Positions 23,455 through 31,864 are shown, numbered from the stretch's first letter. The stretch: DNA of 51,292 nt from an uncultured Sutterella sp. (GCA_949282745.1 CASDQM010000046.1:1-51292); one strand, 5' to 3'. Notes: generated by a model from the sequence alone, not told the origin. A program made the numbers and translations.

Positions 23455-26199
23455 TCAGGCCTTCGTCACGCGGACCGCGGTCTTCTTGTAGTCGGGCTCA
23501 AGAGAGATCGGGTCGGTTGCGTCGATGCAGACGGCGTTCGTCATGACCGCCTCGTCGAAGAAGGCGAGCCACGTCATGCCGCGCGGCATGATGTTGCGGA
23601 TCTGCGTTTCGACGACGGCCGTGCACTCGCCGTGACGGCTCGTGACCTTGGCGCGGTCGCCGCGCTTCAAACCGCGGGCCTCGGCGTCGTGCGGGTTCAT
23701 GTAGAGATAGGCCTGCGCGGCGGCGCGGTGGAGTTCCGGCACGCGGCGCGTCATCGAACCCGTATGCCAGTGCTCGAGGATGCGGCCCGTCGAGAGCCAC
23801 AGGTCGTAGTGGGCGTCGGGCTGTTCGACCGGCGCGGCGTAGGGTCGGAAGAAGATCTTGGCCTTCCCTGCGTAGACGACGGCCTTCGGGTCGGTGACGC
23901 CGTAGAGGTCGCCCGTGGCCATGTCCTTCATGAGCTTCCCGTAGAAGAGCGCGTCTTCCTTCGCGAACGGGTCGAATTCCGTGTTGAAGCGGTAGGGCGT
24001 TTCCTTGCCGTCGACGACCGGCCAGAGAAGGCCGCGGACCTTAGGATCCATGTAGGTGTCGAAGTCGGCGAGATCGTGCCCGTCGCCGAGCGTGAACTGA
24101 CGGTACTCGTTGAAGAGCGCCTTTTCCGGGAAGTAGGGAAGACCGAGGGCCTTCCCGGTGCCGTTCAATTCGTTCGGATACTTCGGATCGGGCCAGACGG
24201 CGTTGCGCGATTCGGAGGGCGCAAAGAGCACGTCGTAGAGCGTCGCGTCGGGATTGATCCCCATGGCCTTGGCCTTTTCGAGAACGTCGGGGAGCCTGTC
24301 GCCCTTCACGCCCTTGAGCGGCACGGCGCCCCAGGTTTCGGAAACCTTGAAGCGCTTGGCGAACTCCATCATCATCCAGACGTCGGAGCGGCTCTGGCCC
24401 ACGGGTTCCGTCACCTGATGCCAGCCCTGCGTGCGGCGTTCGCCGTTGCCGAAGAGGCCCCACTTTTCAAAGTGCATGGCGGCCGGGAGGATCAGGTCGG
24501 CGCAGCGGGCGCTGTAGGTCGGATAGACGTCGGCCACGACCACGAAGTTTTCCGGATCGCGCGCGGCGCGCACCCAGTGCGTGTTGTTCGGGGACGACTG
24601 GAAGATGTTGACGACCTGCGTCCAGACGAAGTTGATCGACTTGTCTTCAAGGCCGCGCAGAATTTCCATGAGGGACGCCCCGACCTTCGGGTTGAGCGTG
24701 CCTTCGGGGAGCTTCCAAATGGATTCGGTCTTCGCGCGGTGCTTCGGGTTCGCAACCAGCATGTCGGAGGGCAGGCGATGGCAGAAGGCGCCGACCTCGC
24801 GGGCGGAGCCGCAGGCGGAGGGCTGGCCGGTGAGCGAGAAGGCGCCGTTCCCCGGGAGGCCGTGCTTGCCGAGGAGCAGATGCAGGTCGTAGATCTGTTC
24901 GTTCACCCACACGCCGCGCGTGTGCTGATTCACGCCCATGCACCAGAAGCTCATGAGGTTGCGCTTCGTGTCGCAGATGAGGTCGGCGAGATCGACGAGC
25001 TTCTTCTTGAAGGTTTCGATCGATTCGTCGGCGTCGCCCTTGGCGAGCTTCGCGACGAAGTCGAGGGTGTAGGGTTCGAGCCCCTTCTTGAAGTCTTCTT
25101 CGGAGATGCGCCAGTGCTTGCCGGCGGTGCCGCCCGAATTCTTCTGCGGGACTTCTTCGCCGACCTTGCGGCCCTGGGCGACGGCTTCGTTGGCGTCAAG
25201 CTTCACGACGAGCTGACGCTGCATGACGTCCTTTTCGGCCGGATAGGCGAACTTGTCGGTGTTGCGAAGACCATAGCCGATGTCGGTCACGCCCGCCGCA
25301 AAGACGCAGTGCTTTTCGACGAACTCGCGGTTGACCTTGCCGCGCGCATAGATTTCGCGGATCAGGTAGTTGAGGATCGCGAGGTCGGTACCGGGCTTGA
25401 AGACGATCGTTTCGTCGGCAAGGCCCGAGGAGAGGTTGCGGAAGGTCGTGATGTTGATGAGCTTCGTCGACTTGGCGGTGAGCTTGCGGTTGGCGACGCG
25501 CGACCAAAGGACCGGATGGGCTTCGGCCATGTTGTTGCCCCAGAGGAGCATGGTGTCGGCGAGTTCGATGTCGCCGTAGTGGTTCGCCGGTTCGTCGACG
25601 CCGAAGGTCTGATAGAAGCCCACGACGGCCGAGGCCATGCACAGACGCGCGTTCGGGTCGATGTTGTTCGAGCGGAAACCGCCCTTCATGAGTTTCGACG
25701 CCGTGTAGGCTTCGGGAATCGTGTACTGGCCCGAACCGATGATGGAGACGGCCGAGGGGCCCTTCTGCGCATAGATGCGCTTGAACTGCTTGGCCATTTC
25801 GTCGAAGGCTTCGTCCCAGGTGACGGGCTCGAAGCGGCCGTTCTTGTCGAACTTGCCGTCCTTGCGGCGCATGAGCGGCTGCGTGAGGCGGTCGCGGCCG
25901 TAGGGGATCTTGGCGTTGAAGTAGCCCTTGACGCAGTTGAGACCGCGGTTCACGGGCGCGTCGGGGTCGCCCTTCGTCGCGATGACGCGGCCGTCCTTGA
26001 CGCCCACCAGAAGGCCGCAGCCCGTGCCGCAGAAGCGGCAGACGCCCTTGTGCCAGGCGATACCGTCTTCACCGGCGGCGACGGCCGCCTTTTCTTCGGC
26101 CGAAACGGGAAGGCCGATCGTCATCGCGGCCGAGGCCGCAAGACCGGACTTGAGGAGCGCGCGGCGGCGCGCGTCGACGATTTCAATGCGTTTTTCCAT
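23455..26199 (-). CDS. napA: Periplasmic nitrate reductase catalytic subunit NapA
   Basis: 914 residues from ATG 26199 (GGAG 9 nt upstream); a longer in-frame extension crosses napD and is discarded. The Tat signal has ARRRALLKSG (10-19). The 4Fe-4S ligands are C54, C57, C61 and C89, and the molybdenum ligand Cys is probably C187 in ARLCMAS. Bis-MGD binding regions follow (LLWGNNMAEAHP, WTQVVNIFQSSPN). It reduces nitrate to nitrite in the periplasm. E. coli NapA is about 830 residues; the extra length matches the long epsilonproteobacterial type, which also has napGH next to napA. Confidence 0.96.
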   Translation of the reverse strand: MEKRIEIVDARRRALLKSGLAASAAMTIGLPVSAEEKAAVAAGEDGIAWHKGVCRFCGTGCGLLVGVKDGRVIATKGDPDAPVNRGLNCVKGYFNAKIPYGRDRLTQPLMRRKDGKFDKNGRFEPVTWDEAFDEMAKQFKRIYAQKGPSAVSIIGSGQYTIPEAYTASKLMKGGFRSNNIDPNARLCMASAVVGFYQTFGVDEPANHYGDIELADTMLLWGNNMAEAHPVLWSRVANRKLTAKSTKLINITTFRNLSSGLADETIVFKPGTDLAILNYLIREIYARGKVNREFVEKHCVFAAGVTDIGYGLRNTDKFAYPAEKDVMQRQLVVKLDANEAVAQGRKVGEEVPQKNSGGTAGKHWRISEEDFKKGLEPYTLDFVAKLAKGDADESIETFKKKLVDLADLICDTKRNLMSFWCMGVNQHTRGVWVNEQIYDLHLLLGKHGLPGNGAFSLTGQPSACGSAREVGAFCHRLPSDMLVANPKHRAKTESIWKLPEGTLNPKVGASLMEILRGLEDKSINFVWTQVVNIFQSSPNNTHWVRAARDPENFVVVADVYPTYSARCADLILPAAMHFEKWGLFGNGERRTQGWHQVTEPVGQSRSDVWMMMEFAKRFKVSETWGAVPLKGVKGDRLPDVLEKAKAMGINPDATLYDVLFAPSESRNAVWPDPKYPNELNGTGKALGLPYFPEKALFNEYRQFTLGDGHDLADFDTYMDPKVRGLLWPVVDGKETPYRFNTEFDPFAKEDALFYGKLMKDMATGDLYGVTDPKAVVYAGKAKIFFRPYAAPVEQPDAHYDLWLSTGRILEHWHTGSMTRRVPELHRAAAQAYLYMNPHDAEARGLKRGDRAKVTSRHGECTAVVETQIRNIMPRGMTWLAFFDEAVMTNAVCIDATDPISLEPDYKKTAVRVTKA

Positions 26200-26242
26200 G
26201 TGTAGGGTCTCCGAGAAGTATGGAAAACGGGAAAGGAGAGAA

Positions 26243-26497
26243 TCAGGATTCGTCTTCGTCGGGCGACGGGTCGAACCGGTGTTCAATGAGCGAGAGGTCC
26301 CGGACGCCGTCGAGCGTCTGCAGGATGCGGAAGCGTTCGACCTGGGCGTCGGTGTCGTCGGATTCGATGACGCCAATGAAGCGGTGATTGGGGACGTCTT
26401 CCCGGTGGGCTTCAAACCACGGGAAGGCTTCGGCGAGTCGGCGCACGTCGGCCAGCCGACCGGGTTCGCACAAAACGAGCACGGCGGAATAGTTCAC
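26243..26497 (-). CDS. napD: NapA maturation chaperone NapD
   Basis: 84 residues from the GTG at 26497, which has GGAG about 10 nt upstream and gives the usual NapD length; the longer ATG start adds an unrelated N-terminus. The protein is a small ferredoxin-like-fold chaperone with VLVLCEPGRLADVRRLAEAFPWFEAH and a central IGVIESDD strand, ending in an acidic tail. NapD binds the Tat signal of NapA and holds back export until the cofactor is inserted. It is the first gene of the operon, 43 nt before napA. Confidence 0.85.
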   Translation of the reverse strand: MNYSAVLVLCEPGRLADVRRLAEAFPWFEAHREDVPNHRFIGVIESDDTDAQVERFRILQTLDGVRDLSLIEHRFDPSPDEDES

Positions 26498-26564
26498 GTG
26501 TGGTGGTCTCCGAAAGATGTGGGGTGCGGACTCCCTGTGCGGAGTCATTTTTTCATTTTACACA

Positions 26565-26580
26565 GCGGAAAGGATTCCGC
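26565..26580 (-). promoter_or_regulatory. napD: Palindrome at the presumed nap promoter
   Basis: GCGGAA-AGGA-TTCCGC is a perfect 6-bp inverted repeat lying directly upstream of a TAAAAT hexamer on the minus strand. It is in the position of an activator or operator site for napDAGHB. The factor is unknown. Confidence 0.4.
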
Positions 26581-26686
26581 CCATAGTCCGAGAGAGGGAT
26601 GCTTCGTGCGGAAACGGCAAAATAGTGCCGACGGAACCTTAACGGAAAGGTACTTCCGCAACGGTTTGCGCCGTACCGACGTTCGG

Positions 26687-26729
26687 GAATAGCGGCAGTA
26701 AAAATACGCTATTCAATTTTAGAATAGTG
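26687..26729. promoter_or_regulatory. GAATAG element cluster
   Basis: GAATAGCG (26687-26694), its inverse CGCTATTC (26707-26714) and GAATAGTG (26722-26729) form two overlapping inverted repeats in an AT-rich stretch 190-230 bp upstream of napD. They look like binding half-sites of an unidentified regulator. Confidence 0.4.
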
Positions 26730-26789
26730 ATTTGATACCTTTTTTCTATCTCCTTGATATGCATGGTCTTGCGGTGTGATCAAACAAGA

Positions 26790-26824
26790 AAGCCGCCCGT
26801 TCGGGCGTACCGAACGGACGGCTT
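26790..26824 (-). terminator. Intrinsic terminator of iadA
   Basis: aagccgcccgttcgg (26790-26804) pairs with ccgaacggacggctt (26810-26824), 14 of 15 positions, loop gcgta. Leftward it is followed by tcttgtttg. A strong terminator for the leftward iadA. Confidence 0.85.
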
Positions 26825-26851
26825 CGATCCAAGTCTTGGGAGGCTTCGAAT

Positions 26852-27994
26852 TTACTCTTCGAAGGCGCCCTTCATGACGACTTCGCCCTTGCGCATGGCG
26901 ACCTTGCCCATCATGAAGACCCAGTCGATGTCGAAGTCCTTCGTGAGGAAGAGGAGGTCGGCGTCCTTGCCGACGGCGATGCCGCCCTTCGATTCGAGGC
27001 CGAGCGCGCCCGAGACGGTCTTCGTCATCGGGGTGAGGGCCTTTTCGACGCCGAGTTCGTCCTTGAGTTCGCGGATCGTTTCGATGTCGCACATGATCGA
27101 GCCGATGCCCAAGCCCACCATTTCGCCCGCTTCATTGAAGCGCGGCATCGAGCCGTGGCCGTCGGAGCTCAGCGTGATGCGGTCGAACGGAACGTCCGCG
27201 GCGAGCGCGGCGCGCACGGCGTCGGCGGCCGAACCCATGTAGTTGCCGCCGCCCGTCGTGATGTCGATGAAGCCGCCCTTCTTGGCGAATTCGCAGGCGC
27301 GGCGGAAGACTTCGGGGTGACGCGCAACGTGCGTCGGACGGATGTGCTTGATGGGCATGCCCTGGGCGACGCATTCGTCGAAGATGTCGAACGAGTACGC
27401 GAAGTCGCCGAGGTGCACGTGGAGGAACCCGGTCTTGCCCGTGAGCATCCCCGAGACGCGGACGTCGGCGAGGATCTGCATGATTTCATGCTGGTTCGGG
27501 AAGGAGGAGCGGTGGTCGCCCAGGGCGATCTTCACGCCGAGCACTTCCGGGATCGCGAGCATGTCGGTGCGCACGTCCTTCGTGATCGTGGTGACGGGAT
27601 AGGCGTAGTTGCTCGTCCACATCCAGCCCGAAGCGCCTTCGTTCTTGAGGCCGCGGACCTTGGCGAGAAGGTTTTCGACGGAGCGCGTCATGCTGTCGGT
27701 GCCCGAGACGCCGAGGAAGGTCGTCACGCCCGCCTTCACGAGTTCGGAGAAGACGAGTTCGGGGCAACGGCTGTGCCAGCCGCCTTCACCGCCGCCGCCC
27801 GTGATGTGGATGTGCTGGTCCACGAGACCCGGGGCCACGATGTAGCCCGCGGCGTCGATCACTTCGAGGTCGGGAAGGGTCACGTCGAGCTTTTCAGCCA
27901 TCGCGACGATTTTGCCGCCCGCAATGAAAATGTCGCGGGTGCCGATGTGTTCCGGCGCGTAAACGTCGGCGTTCTTAATGAGGATCGGATGCAT
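26852..27994 (-). CDS. iadA: Isoaspartyl (beta-aspartyl) dipeptidase
   Basis: 380 residues of the amidohydrolase superfamily. Metal ligands H61-x-H63 lie in VDQHIHITGGGGEGG with E70 of the substrate loop. The probable carboxylated bridging Lys is K155 (GVKIALGDHRSS), His residues follow in LHVHLGD and IRPTHV, and the catalytic Asp is in TLSSDGHGS. It cleaves beta-aspartyl dipeptides that arise from damaged proteins, releasing aspartate, which AspA elsewhere in the window can turn into fumarate. It is a single gene, divergent from the binding protein at 28345, with a strong terminator downstream. Confidence 0.93.
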   Translation of the reverse strand: MHPILIKNADVYAPEHIGTRDIFIAGGKIVAMAEKLDVTLPDLEVIDAAGYIVAPGLVDQHIHITGGGGEGGWHSRCPELVFSELVKAGVTTFLGVSGTDSMTRSVENLLAKVRGLKNEGASGWMWTSNYAYPVTTITKDVRTDMLAIPEVLGVKIALGDHRSSFPNQHEIMQILADVRVSGMLTGKTGFLHVHLGDFAYSFDIFDECVAQGMPIKHIRPTHVARHPEVFRRACEFAKKGGFIDITTGGGNYMGSAADAVRAALAADVPFDRITLSSDGHGSMPRFNEAGEMVGLGIGSIMCDIETIRELKDELGVEKALTPMTKTVSGALGLESKGGIAVGKDADLLFLTKDFDIDWVFMMGKVAMRKGEVVMKGAFEE

Positions 27995-28344
27995 GGATGG
28001 TCTCCAATCGGTTGACGAATCTAAAAATCATAACGCAAGGCGATGGAAATCGGCTTCCGCACTTTCACGTAGCCGCCGCGGGACCCGCGACCGTCTTCTC
28101 CCGCGGGGCTTCGGCGTCGCCCGAAAAGTCGGTTTTGTCGACCAAACGTCGGCCACTCGGACCTTTGCCCTAGCGGGGTTGGCGACGGGAAAAAGATGTG
28201 CAGATTTTCGAAGAAAACCGCGCGGGAGAAGCACTTTGCGGTCTTTCGCCCCGCTATAGTGACTCGAAACGAAGGGCGCTTTCGACTCCCCCTCGAAGGC
28301 CCCGGACCCGAGAAAACCACTCTTAGCGCCAAAAGGAAACGATC
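27995..28344. other. Intergenic region between iadA and the binding protein gene
   Basis: 350 nt. A TATAGT hexamer at 28255-28260 may be the -10 of the rightward gene, without a good -35 partner. GC-rich inverted stretches near 28075-28120 (cgccgcggg.../cccgcgggg) could form hairpins. No gene or RNA was recognised. Confidence 0.4.
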
Positions 28345-29097
28345 ATGTTCAAGTCCCTCACCGCCACACTGCTCATCGCCGCCGGCCTCATTTCGGGCGT
28401 TGCCAACGCCGCCACGCTGCGCGTTGCGACGAACCCGACCTTCCCGCCCTTTGAATTCGTCAACAGCGAAACGAAGGAAGTGACGGGCTTTGAAATGGAT
28501 CTGATCCGCGCCATGGCCAAGCAGGCGGGCTACGACGTCGAAATTCTCAACATCGGCTTCGACGGCATCATCCCGGCCCTCATGGCGGGCACGGCCGACG
28601 TGGGCGCCTCGGGCTTCTCGATCACGGAAGAACGCAAGAAGCGCGTCCTCTTCACGGACCCCTTCTACAAGTCGGGCCTCACGATCCTCGTCTCCAAGGA
28701 CGCCGCCAAGGACATCAAGAGCTTTGAAGACCTGAAGGGCAAGACCGTGGGCGTGCAGATCGGCACGACCGCCGCCGCCAAGGCCAAGGAAATCGAAGGC
28801 GCCAAGGTGACGACCTTCAACAACGCTTCCGAAGCCATCATGGACCTCACCACGGGGAACTCCGTCGCCGTCATCAACGACCGTCCGGTGACCGACTACA
28901 TCCTCGTACAGCAGCCCGCCCTTGCGAAGAAGACCGTGCACCTCACCGACAAGATGCTCTCCGCGGACGACTTCGCGATGGTCGTGACGAAGCAGAACGC
29001 CAAGCTTCAGGGCGAACTGAACGCCGCCCTCAAGACCCTCAAGGAAAACGGCGAATACGACAAGATCTGGAAGAAGTGGTTCGGCGAAGCGAAGTAA
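28345..29097 (+). CDS. Amino-acid ABC transporter substrate-binding protein (family 3)
   Basis: 250 residues with a Sec signal peptide (cut near VANA-A, 22). SBP_bac_3 motifs are clear: FPPFEFVNSETKEVTGFEMDL near the N-terminus, LMAGTADVGASGFSITEERK (the substrate-contacting hinge region), and the second lobe LKGKTVGVQIGTTAA ending in KIWKKWFGE. It binds a polar amino acid in the periplasm. No permease or ATPase gene is next to it, so it must serve a transporter encoded elsewhere or act as a sensor for uptake. Codon use is strongly biased toward a few codons, suggesting high expression. Confidence 0.92.
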   Translation: MFKSLTATLLIAAGLISGVANAATLRVATNPTFPPFEFVNSETKEVTGFEMDLIRAMAKQAGYDVEILNIGFDGIIPALMAGTADVGASGFSITEERKKRVLFTDPFYKSGLTILVSKDAAKDIKSFEDLKGKTVGVQIGTTAAAKAKEIEGAKVTTFNNASEAIMDLTTGNSVAVINDRPVTDYILVQQPALAKKTVHLTDKMLSADDFAMVVTKQNAKLQGELNAALKTLKENGEYDKIWKKWFGEAK

Positions 29098-29120
29098 CCG
29101 CTTCACCCGACCGAACGATC

Positions 29121-29143
29121 GGCCCGGCAAGGAAAACCGGGCC
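29121..29143 (+). terminator. Hairpin after the binding protein gene
   Basis: ggcccgg (29121-29127) pairs with ccgggcc (29137-29143), loop caaggaaaa. There is no T-run, so termination would be weak or factor-dependent. Confidence 0.45.
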
Positions 29144-29247
29144 GGTGACCTCCGCCCCGTTGAGACTCCGCACAGGAGTGTGCCGATGGGGCTTTCTTAT
29201 GCTTTTTGCTGCGGTCTTGCGGAATTTCTCTCGCTTCTTGCCTTTGT

Positions 29248-29263
29248 GTAAGTTATAAATTAC
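29248..29263 (+). promoter_or_regulatory. Palindromic operator upstream of the antitoxin-like gene
   Basis: GTAAGTTATAAATTAC is a 16-bp palindrome with one mismatched pair, containing TATAAA. It lies 43 bp before the start of the XRE/HigA-like gene. Such antitoxins usually repress their own promoter from a site like this. Confidence 0.5.
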
Positions 29264-29305
29264 ATTGAGACGTAGCAACTTTCTTCATCGTTTGCGGGAG
29301 AAGCC

Positions 29306-29614
29306 ATGACAGACATTCGTTCGCTCAAAGACTTCGATCCCGCCGAACATCTCGATTCCGACGAGGCGGTTGCCGCTTTCCTGGAAGAAGCCTTTCAATC
29401 CGGCGATTCGCGGCACATCGCGCACGCCGTCGGGATTGCGGCCAAAGCCAAAGGCATGACGGAAACGGCCCGGCTGAGCGGCATTCGGCGCGAACAGCTC
29501 TATCAGGCCTTTGGGGAAAACGGCAACCCGACCTTGCAGACATTGATGCCGGTCTTGCGGGCGCTTGGCGTTGAGCTTTCTGTCACGCCGATTCGCCGCC
29601 GAGAAGAGGTCTGA
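29306..29614 (+). CDS. HigA-like antitoxin / XRE DNA-binding protein (orphan)
   Basis: 102 residues. The sequence FDPAEHLDSDEAVAAFLEEAF, then HIAHAVGIAAKAKGMTETARLSGI and LYQAFGENGNPTLQTLMPVLRALG, is typical of addiction-module antidote proteins with a C-terminal helix-turn-helix (about 40-95). In the family the toxin (RelE/HigB-like, about 100 residues) normally lies immediately upstream, but here only about 208 nt of AT-rich non-coding DNA lies between it and the binding protein gene. No toxin is visible, so it is an orphan antitoxin or a free-standing repressor. A palindromic operator overlies its likely promoter. Its ribosome site is GGGAGAAG (about 29295-29302). Confidence 0.8.
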   Translation: MTDIRSLKDFDPAEHLDSDEAVAAFLEEAFQSGDSRHIAHAVGIAAKAKGMTETARLSGIRREQLYQAFGENGNPTLQTLMPVLRALGVELSVTPIRRREEV

Positions 29615-29631
29615 CAGGCTCGCGCCGCACC

Positions 29632-30726
29632 TTACGCGATCTTGGCGCGGAAGAGTTTGAGCGCCAAAGGAGTCACGACGAGCCAGATGAGGACGACGGG
29701 CCAGAGAAGCGGGAGCACGTCCGTGAATGTGGCGCCTTCAAAGTAGATGCGCCGCACGGCGTCGATCGAGTAGCGAAGGGGATTCATGATCGTCACCGTC
29801 TGCATCCACTCGGGCATGGCGCGCACCGGCGTCATGAGGCCCGAGAGGATGATGGCGGGGAGAATGCAGAGAAAGGCCGCCACCATCGACTGCTGAATCG
29901 TGCGGCAGATCGCGCTGATCGCAAGCCCCAGGCCCACGACCGCGGCCGAAAAGAGGGTGATCACGAGAAGGAGCGTCGAAAACGATCCGGCGAAGGGAAT
30001 CTCAAACCAGAAGTACGACACCGCGAAGATGATGAGCGCCTGCATGATCCCGACGAAGATCGCGGGAAGGCCCTTGCCGATGTAGATCTCCACGCTGGAT
30101 GCGGGCGTCATGAGCATCATGTCGAAGCTTCCCTCTTCGCGCTCGCGCGAGACGGTGAGGCCCGAGAGGAGCATCACCTGAATGAGGGAGAGCGCGAGAA
30201 TGAGTCCCGGCATGATGTTCCAGCGCGTGATGTTGTTTGCGTTGAAGCGGAAGCGCTCGACGAGTTGCACGGGGGCTGCGTTGCCGTTTCGGGCGTTCAG
30301 ACGCTCGACGATGACGGAGATGTAGCCCGTCGCGACGTTCGCGGTCGTCGTGTTGCGCGCGTCCGTGATGACGAGAAGCCGTCCGGTTTCGGCGAAGTCG
30401 TCGGGGAAGTAGAGCGCCGTGAGGGCTTCTCCGCGTTCGACGGCGTCTCCCAGGGCGTCGAGGTTGAGGCTCGGGCGAACGAGCTCGAAGACGCCGTTTT
30501 CGCCCACGCTTCGGATCACTTCGTGCGAGAGGGCGCTGCGGCTTTCGTCGCAGTAGGTCCAGGGGACGTGCTCGAGATTGAAGGTGGCGCCGTAGCCAAA
30601 GAGCACCGCCTGCGCGAGAACGGGGACGATCAGGATCTTTCGCGAGCCCGGGTCGCGGAACATCGTGATGAGTTCCTTCCAGACGAGCGCGGCGATGCGA
30701 ACGAGCGAAGCGAGAACGTCATGCAT
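29632..30726 (-). CDS. ABC-2 type permease (YhhJ/YbhR-like), efflux system
   Basis: 364 residues. TM1 is near 33-47, then a large extracytoplasmic domain (about 55-175), then five C-terminal TM helices ending in LLWPVVLIWLVVTPLALKLF. The ABC-2 hallmark SGLTVSREREEGSFDMMLMTP precedes the coupling region, and ILSGLMTPVRAMPEWMQ is typical of the YhhJ group. The ATG at 30726 has AAGGAGG 5 nt upstream and overlaps the previous permease by 8 nt. It is the last gene of a five-gene operon (nitroreductase, HlyD, ABC ATPase, two permeases) that should extrude a hydrophobic or toxic compound. Confidence 0.9.
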   Translation of the reverse strand: MHDVLASLVRIAALVWKELITMFRDPGSRKILIVPVLAQAVLFGYGATFNLEHVPWTYCDESRSALSHEVIRSVGENGVFELVRPSLNLDALGDAVERGEALTALYFPDDFAETGRLLVITDARNTTTANVATGYISVIVERLNARNGNAAPVQLVERFRFNANNITRWNIMPGLILALSLIQVMLLSGLTVSREREEGSFDMMLMTPASSVEIYIGKGLPAIFVGIMQALIIFAVSYFWFEIPFAGSFSTLLLVITLFSAAVVGLGLAISAICRTIQQSMVAAFLCILPAIILSGLMTPVRAMPEWMQTVTIMNPLRYSIDAVRRIYFEGATFTDVLPLLWPVVLIWLVVTPLALKLFRAKIA

Positions 30727-31864
30727 GGAGGCCTCCTTCGAGCGATTTGCGAAGGAACCGCAGGCTCAGGACGAAGAAGAACACGCACCAGAGCGCGATG
30801 ATCAAAAGGTTTTGGGCGAGGATGTCGACGCAGCCGCCCGAGAGGAAGCAGATCTTCACCGACTCGATCGCGTAGGTGGGCGGAAGAAGATGCCCCACGA
30901 CCGAAATCCAGTCGGGGACGCTTCGAAGGTCAAAGAGAAAGCCCGAGAGCATCATCGCGGGAAGGAAGCTTCCGATCACGGCGTACTGCAGCGCCAGGAA
31001 CTGCCGCTTCGTGGCGGCCGAGAGAAAGAGTCCGAAAAGCACCGCGAGGAGCTGATAGAGAAAGAGCGTCGCAAGGAGCCACCCGACCGACCCGTTCACC
31101 GGAATGTCGAAGGCGACGAGCCCCACGCAGAGCGCGAGAAGCGCGCCCGCGAGCGCCACGACGTAGTTCGGGACGATCTTCGCCACGGCCGTCTCCCAGG
31201 GACGGATCGGCGTTGTGTAGAGCGACTCGATCGTGCCGCGCTCCCATTCGCGCGCGACGACGAGGCTCGTCAAAAAACTCCCGACGAGCGTCATCGTGAC
31301 GACGAGAAGGCCCGGGACAAGGTACCAGGAACTCGTATTGGCCTCGTTGAACCAGGCGCGCGTCGAAAGCGCCACGGAGGGCTTCGCCGAAACGCTCTGC
31401 CCGAGAGTCGCGGTCCGCTCGGCGTTGGCGGCGAGCTGCGTCGCGATCGTCGCGCTCACGTAGGTGCGGATCATCGTCGCCTGATTGGCGTCGACCCCGT
31501 GGATCGTGAGGCCCAGATCGGCCTCGCCCGCGAGGACGCGCCGCGTAAAGTCGCTCGGGATGTGAAGCACCGCGTCCACTTCGCGGTTTTGCAGGAGCGC
31601 CTCGGCTTCAATGCGGCTTGAAACCTTCCGCGCCGCGAAGTAGTCGGACGCGAAGAAGCGGTCGGTGAAGCGGTCGGTCATGGGGGACGCGTCCTCCGCG
31701 ACGATCGCGACGGGGACGCCCTTCACGTCCATCGAAAGGCCGTAGCCGAAGAGCATGAGAAGGAAGATCGGCAAAAAGAGTCCGATCAGAAGGATCGAGG
31801 GATCCCGCTCGATCTGGGTGCATTCCTTGAGGATCACGGCGAGGAGCCGGCGAAGGCTTTTCAT
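30719..31864 (-). CDS. ABC-2 type permease (YbhS-like), efflux system
   Basis: 381 residues from the ATG at 31864, which overlaps the ATPase stop by 4 nt (ATGA); the much longer in-frame extension is antisense noise from the ATPase gene. TM1 LLIGLFLPIFLLMLFGYGLSM is followed by an extracytoplasmic domain to about 170. Five C-terminal TM helices follow, with VAREWERGTIESLYTTPIRPWE as the ABC-2 signature. It pairs with the next permease to form the heterodimeric channel driven by the double ATPase. Confidence 0.9.
   Translation of the reverse strand: MKSLRRLLAVILKECTQIERDPSILLIGLFLPIFLLMLFGYGLSMDVKGVPVAIVAEDASPMTDRFTDRFFASDYFAARKVSSRIEAEALLQNREVDAVLHIPSDFTRRVLAGEADLGLTIHGVDANQATMIRTYVSATIATQLAANAERTATLGQSVSAKPSVALSTRAWFNEANTSSWYLVPGLLVVTMTLVGSFLTSLVVAREWERGTIESLYTTPIRPWETAVAKIVPNYVVALAGALLALCVGLVAFDIPVNGSVGWLLATLFLYQLLAVLFGLFLSAATKRQFLALQYAVIGSFLPAMMLSGFLFDLRSVPDWISVVGHLLPPTYAIESVKICFLSGGCVDILAQNLLIIALWCVFFFVLSLRFLRKSLEGGLHA

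Larger units (their letters stand above)
26498..26851. other. Intergenic region upstream of the nap operon
   Basis: 354 nt without a gene. Near napD, on the minus strand, are a TAAAAT -10-like hexamer (26555-26560), a perfect palindrome GCGGAA-agga-TTCCGC just upstream of it (26565-26580), and a hairpin gactcc/ggagtc (26529-26546) in the presumed leader. Further left-to-right there is a cluster of GAATAG elements (26687-26729), and the iadA terminator closes the region. No convincing FNR site (TTGAT-N4-ATCAA) was found. Confidence 0.5.

Noticed and set aside
23431-26205. 924-codon open frame opposite napA
   Set aside because: A mirror of the napA codon bias; low-complexity Val/Glu/Arg composition and no recognisable domain.
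26754-26783. TTGAT ... ATCAA upstream of nap as an FNR site
   Set aside because: The half-sites are 20 nt apart, whereas FNR needs 4, and they lie over 250 bp from napD next to the iadA terminator.
29098-29305. Possible toxin gene upstream of the antitoxin
   Set aside because: No open frame of suitable length with a start and ribosome site; the stretch is AT-rich with a palindrome and stop codons in all frames.
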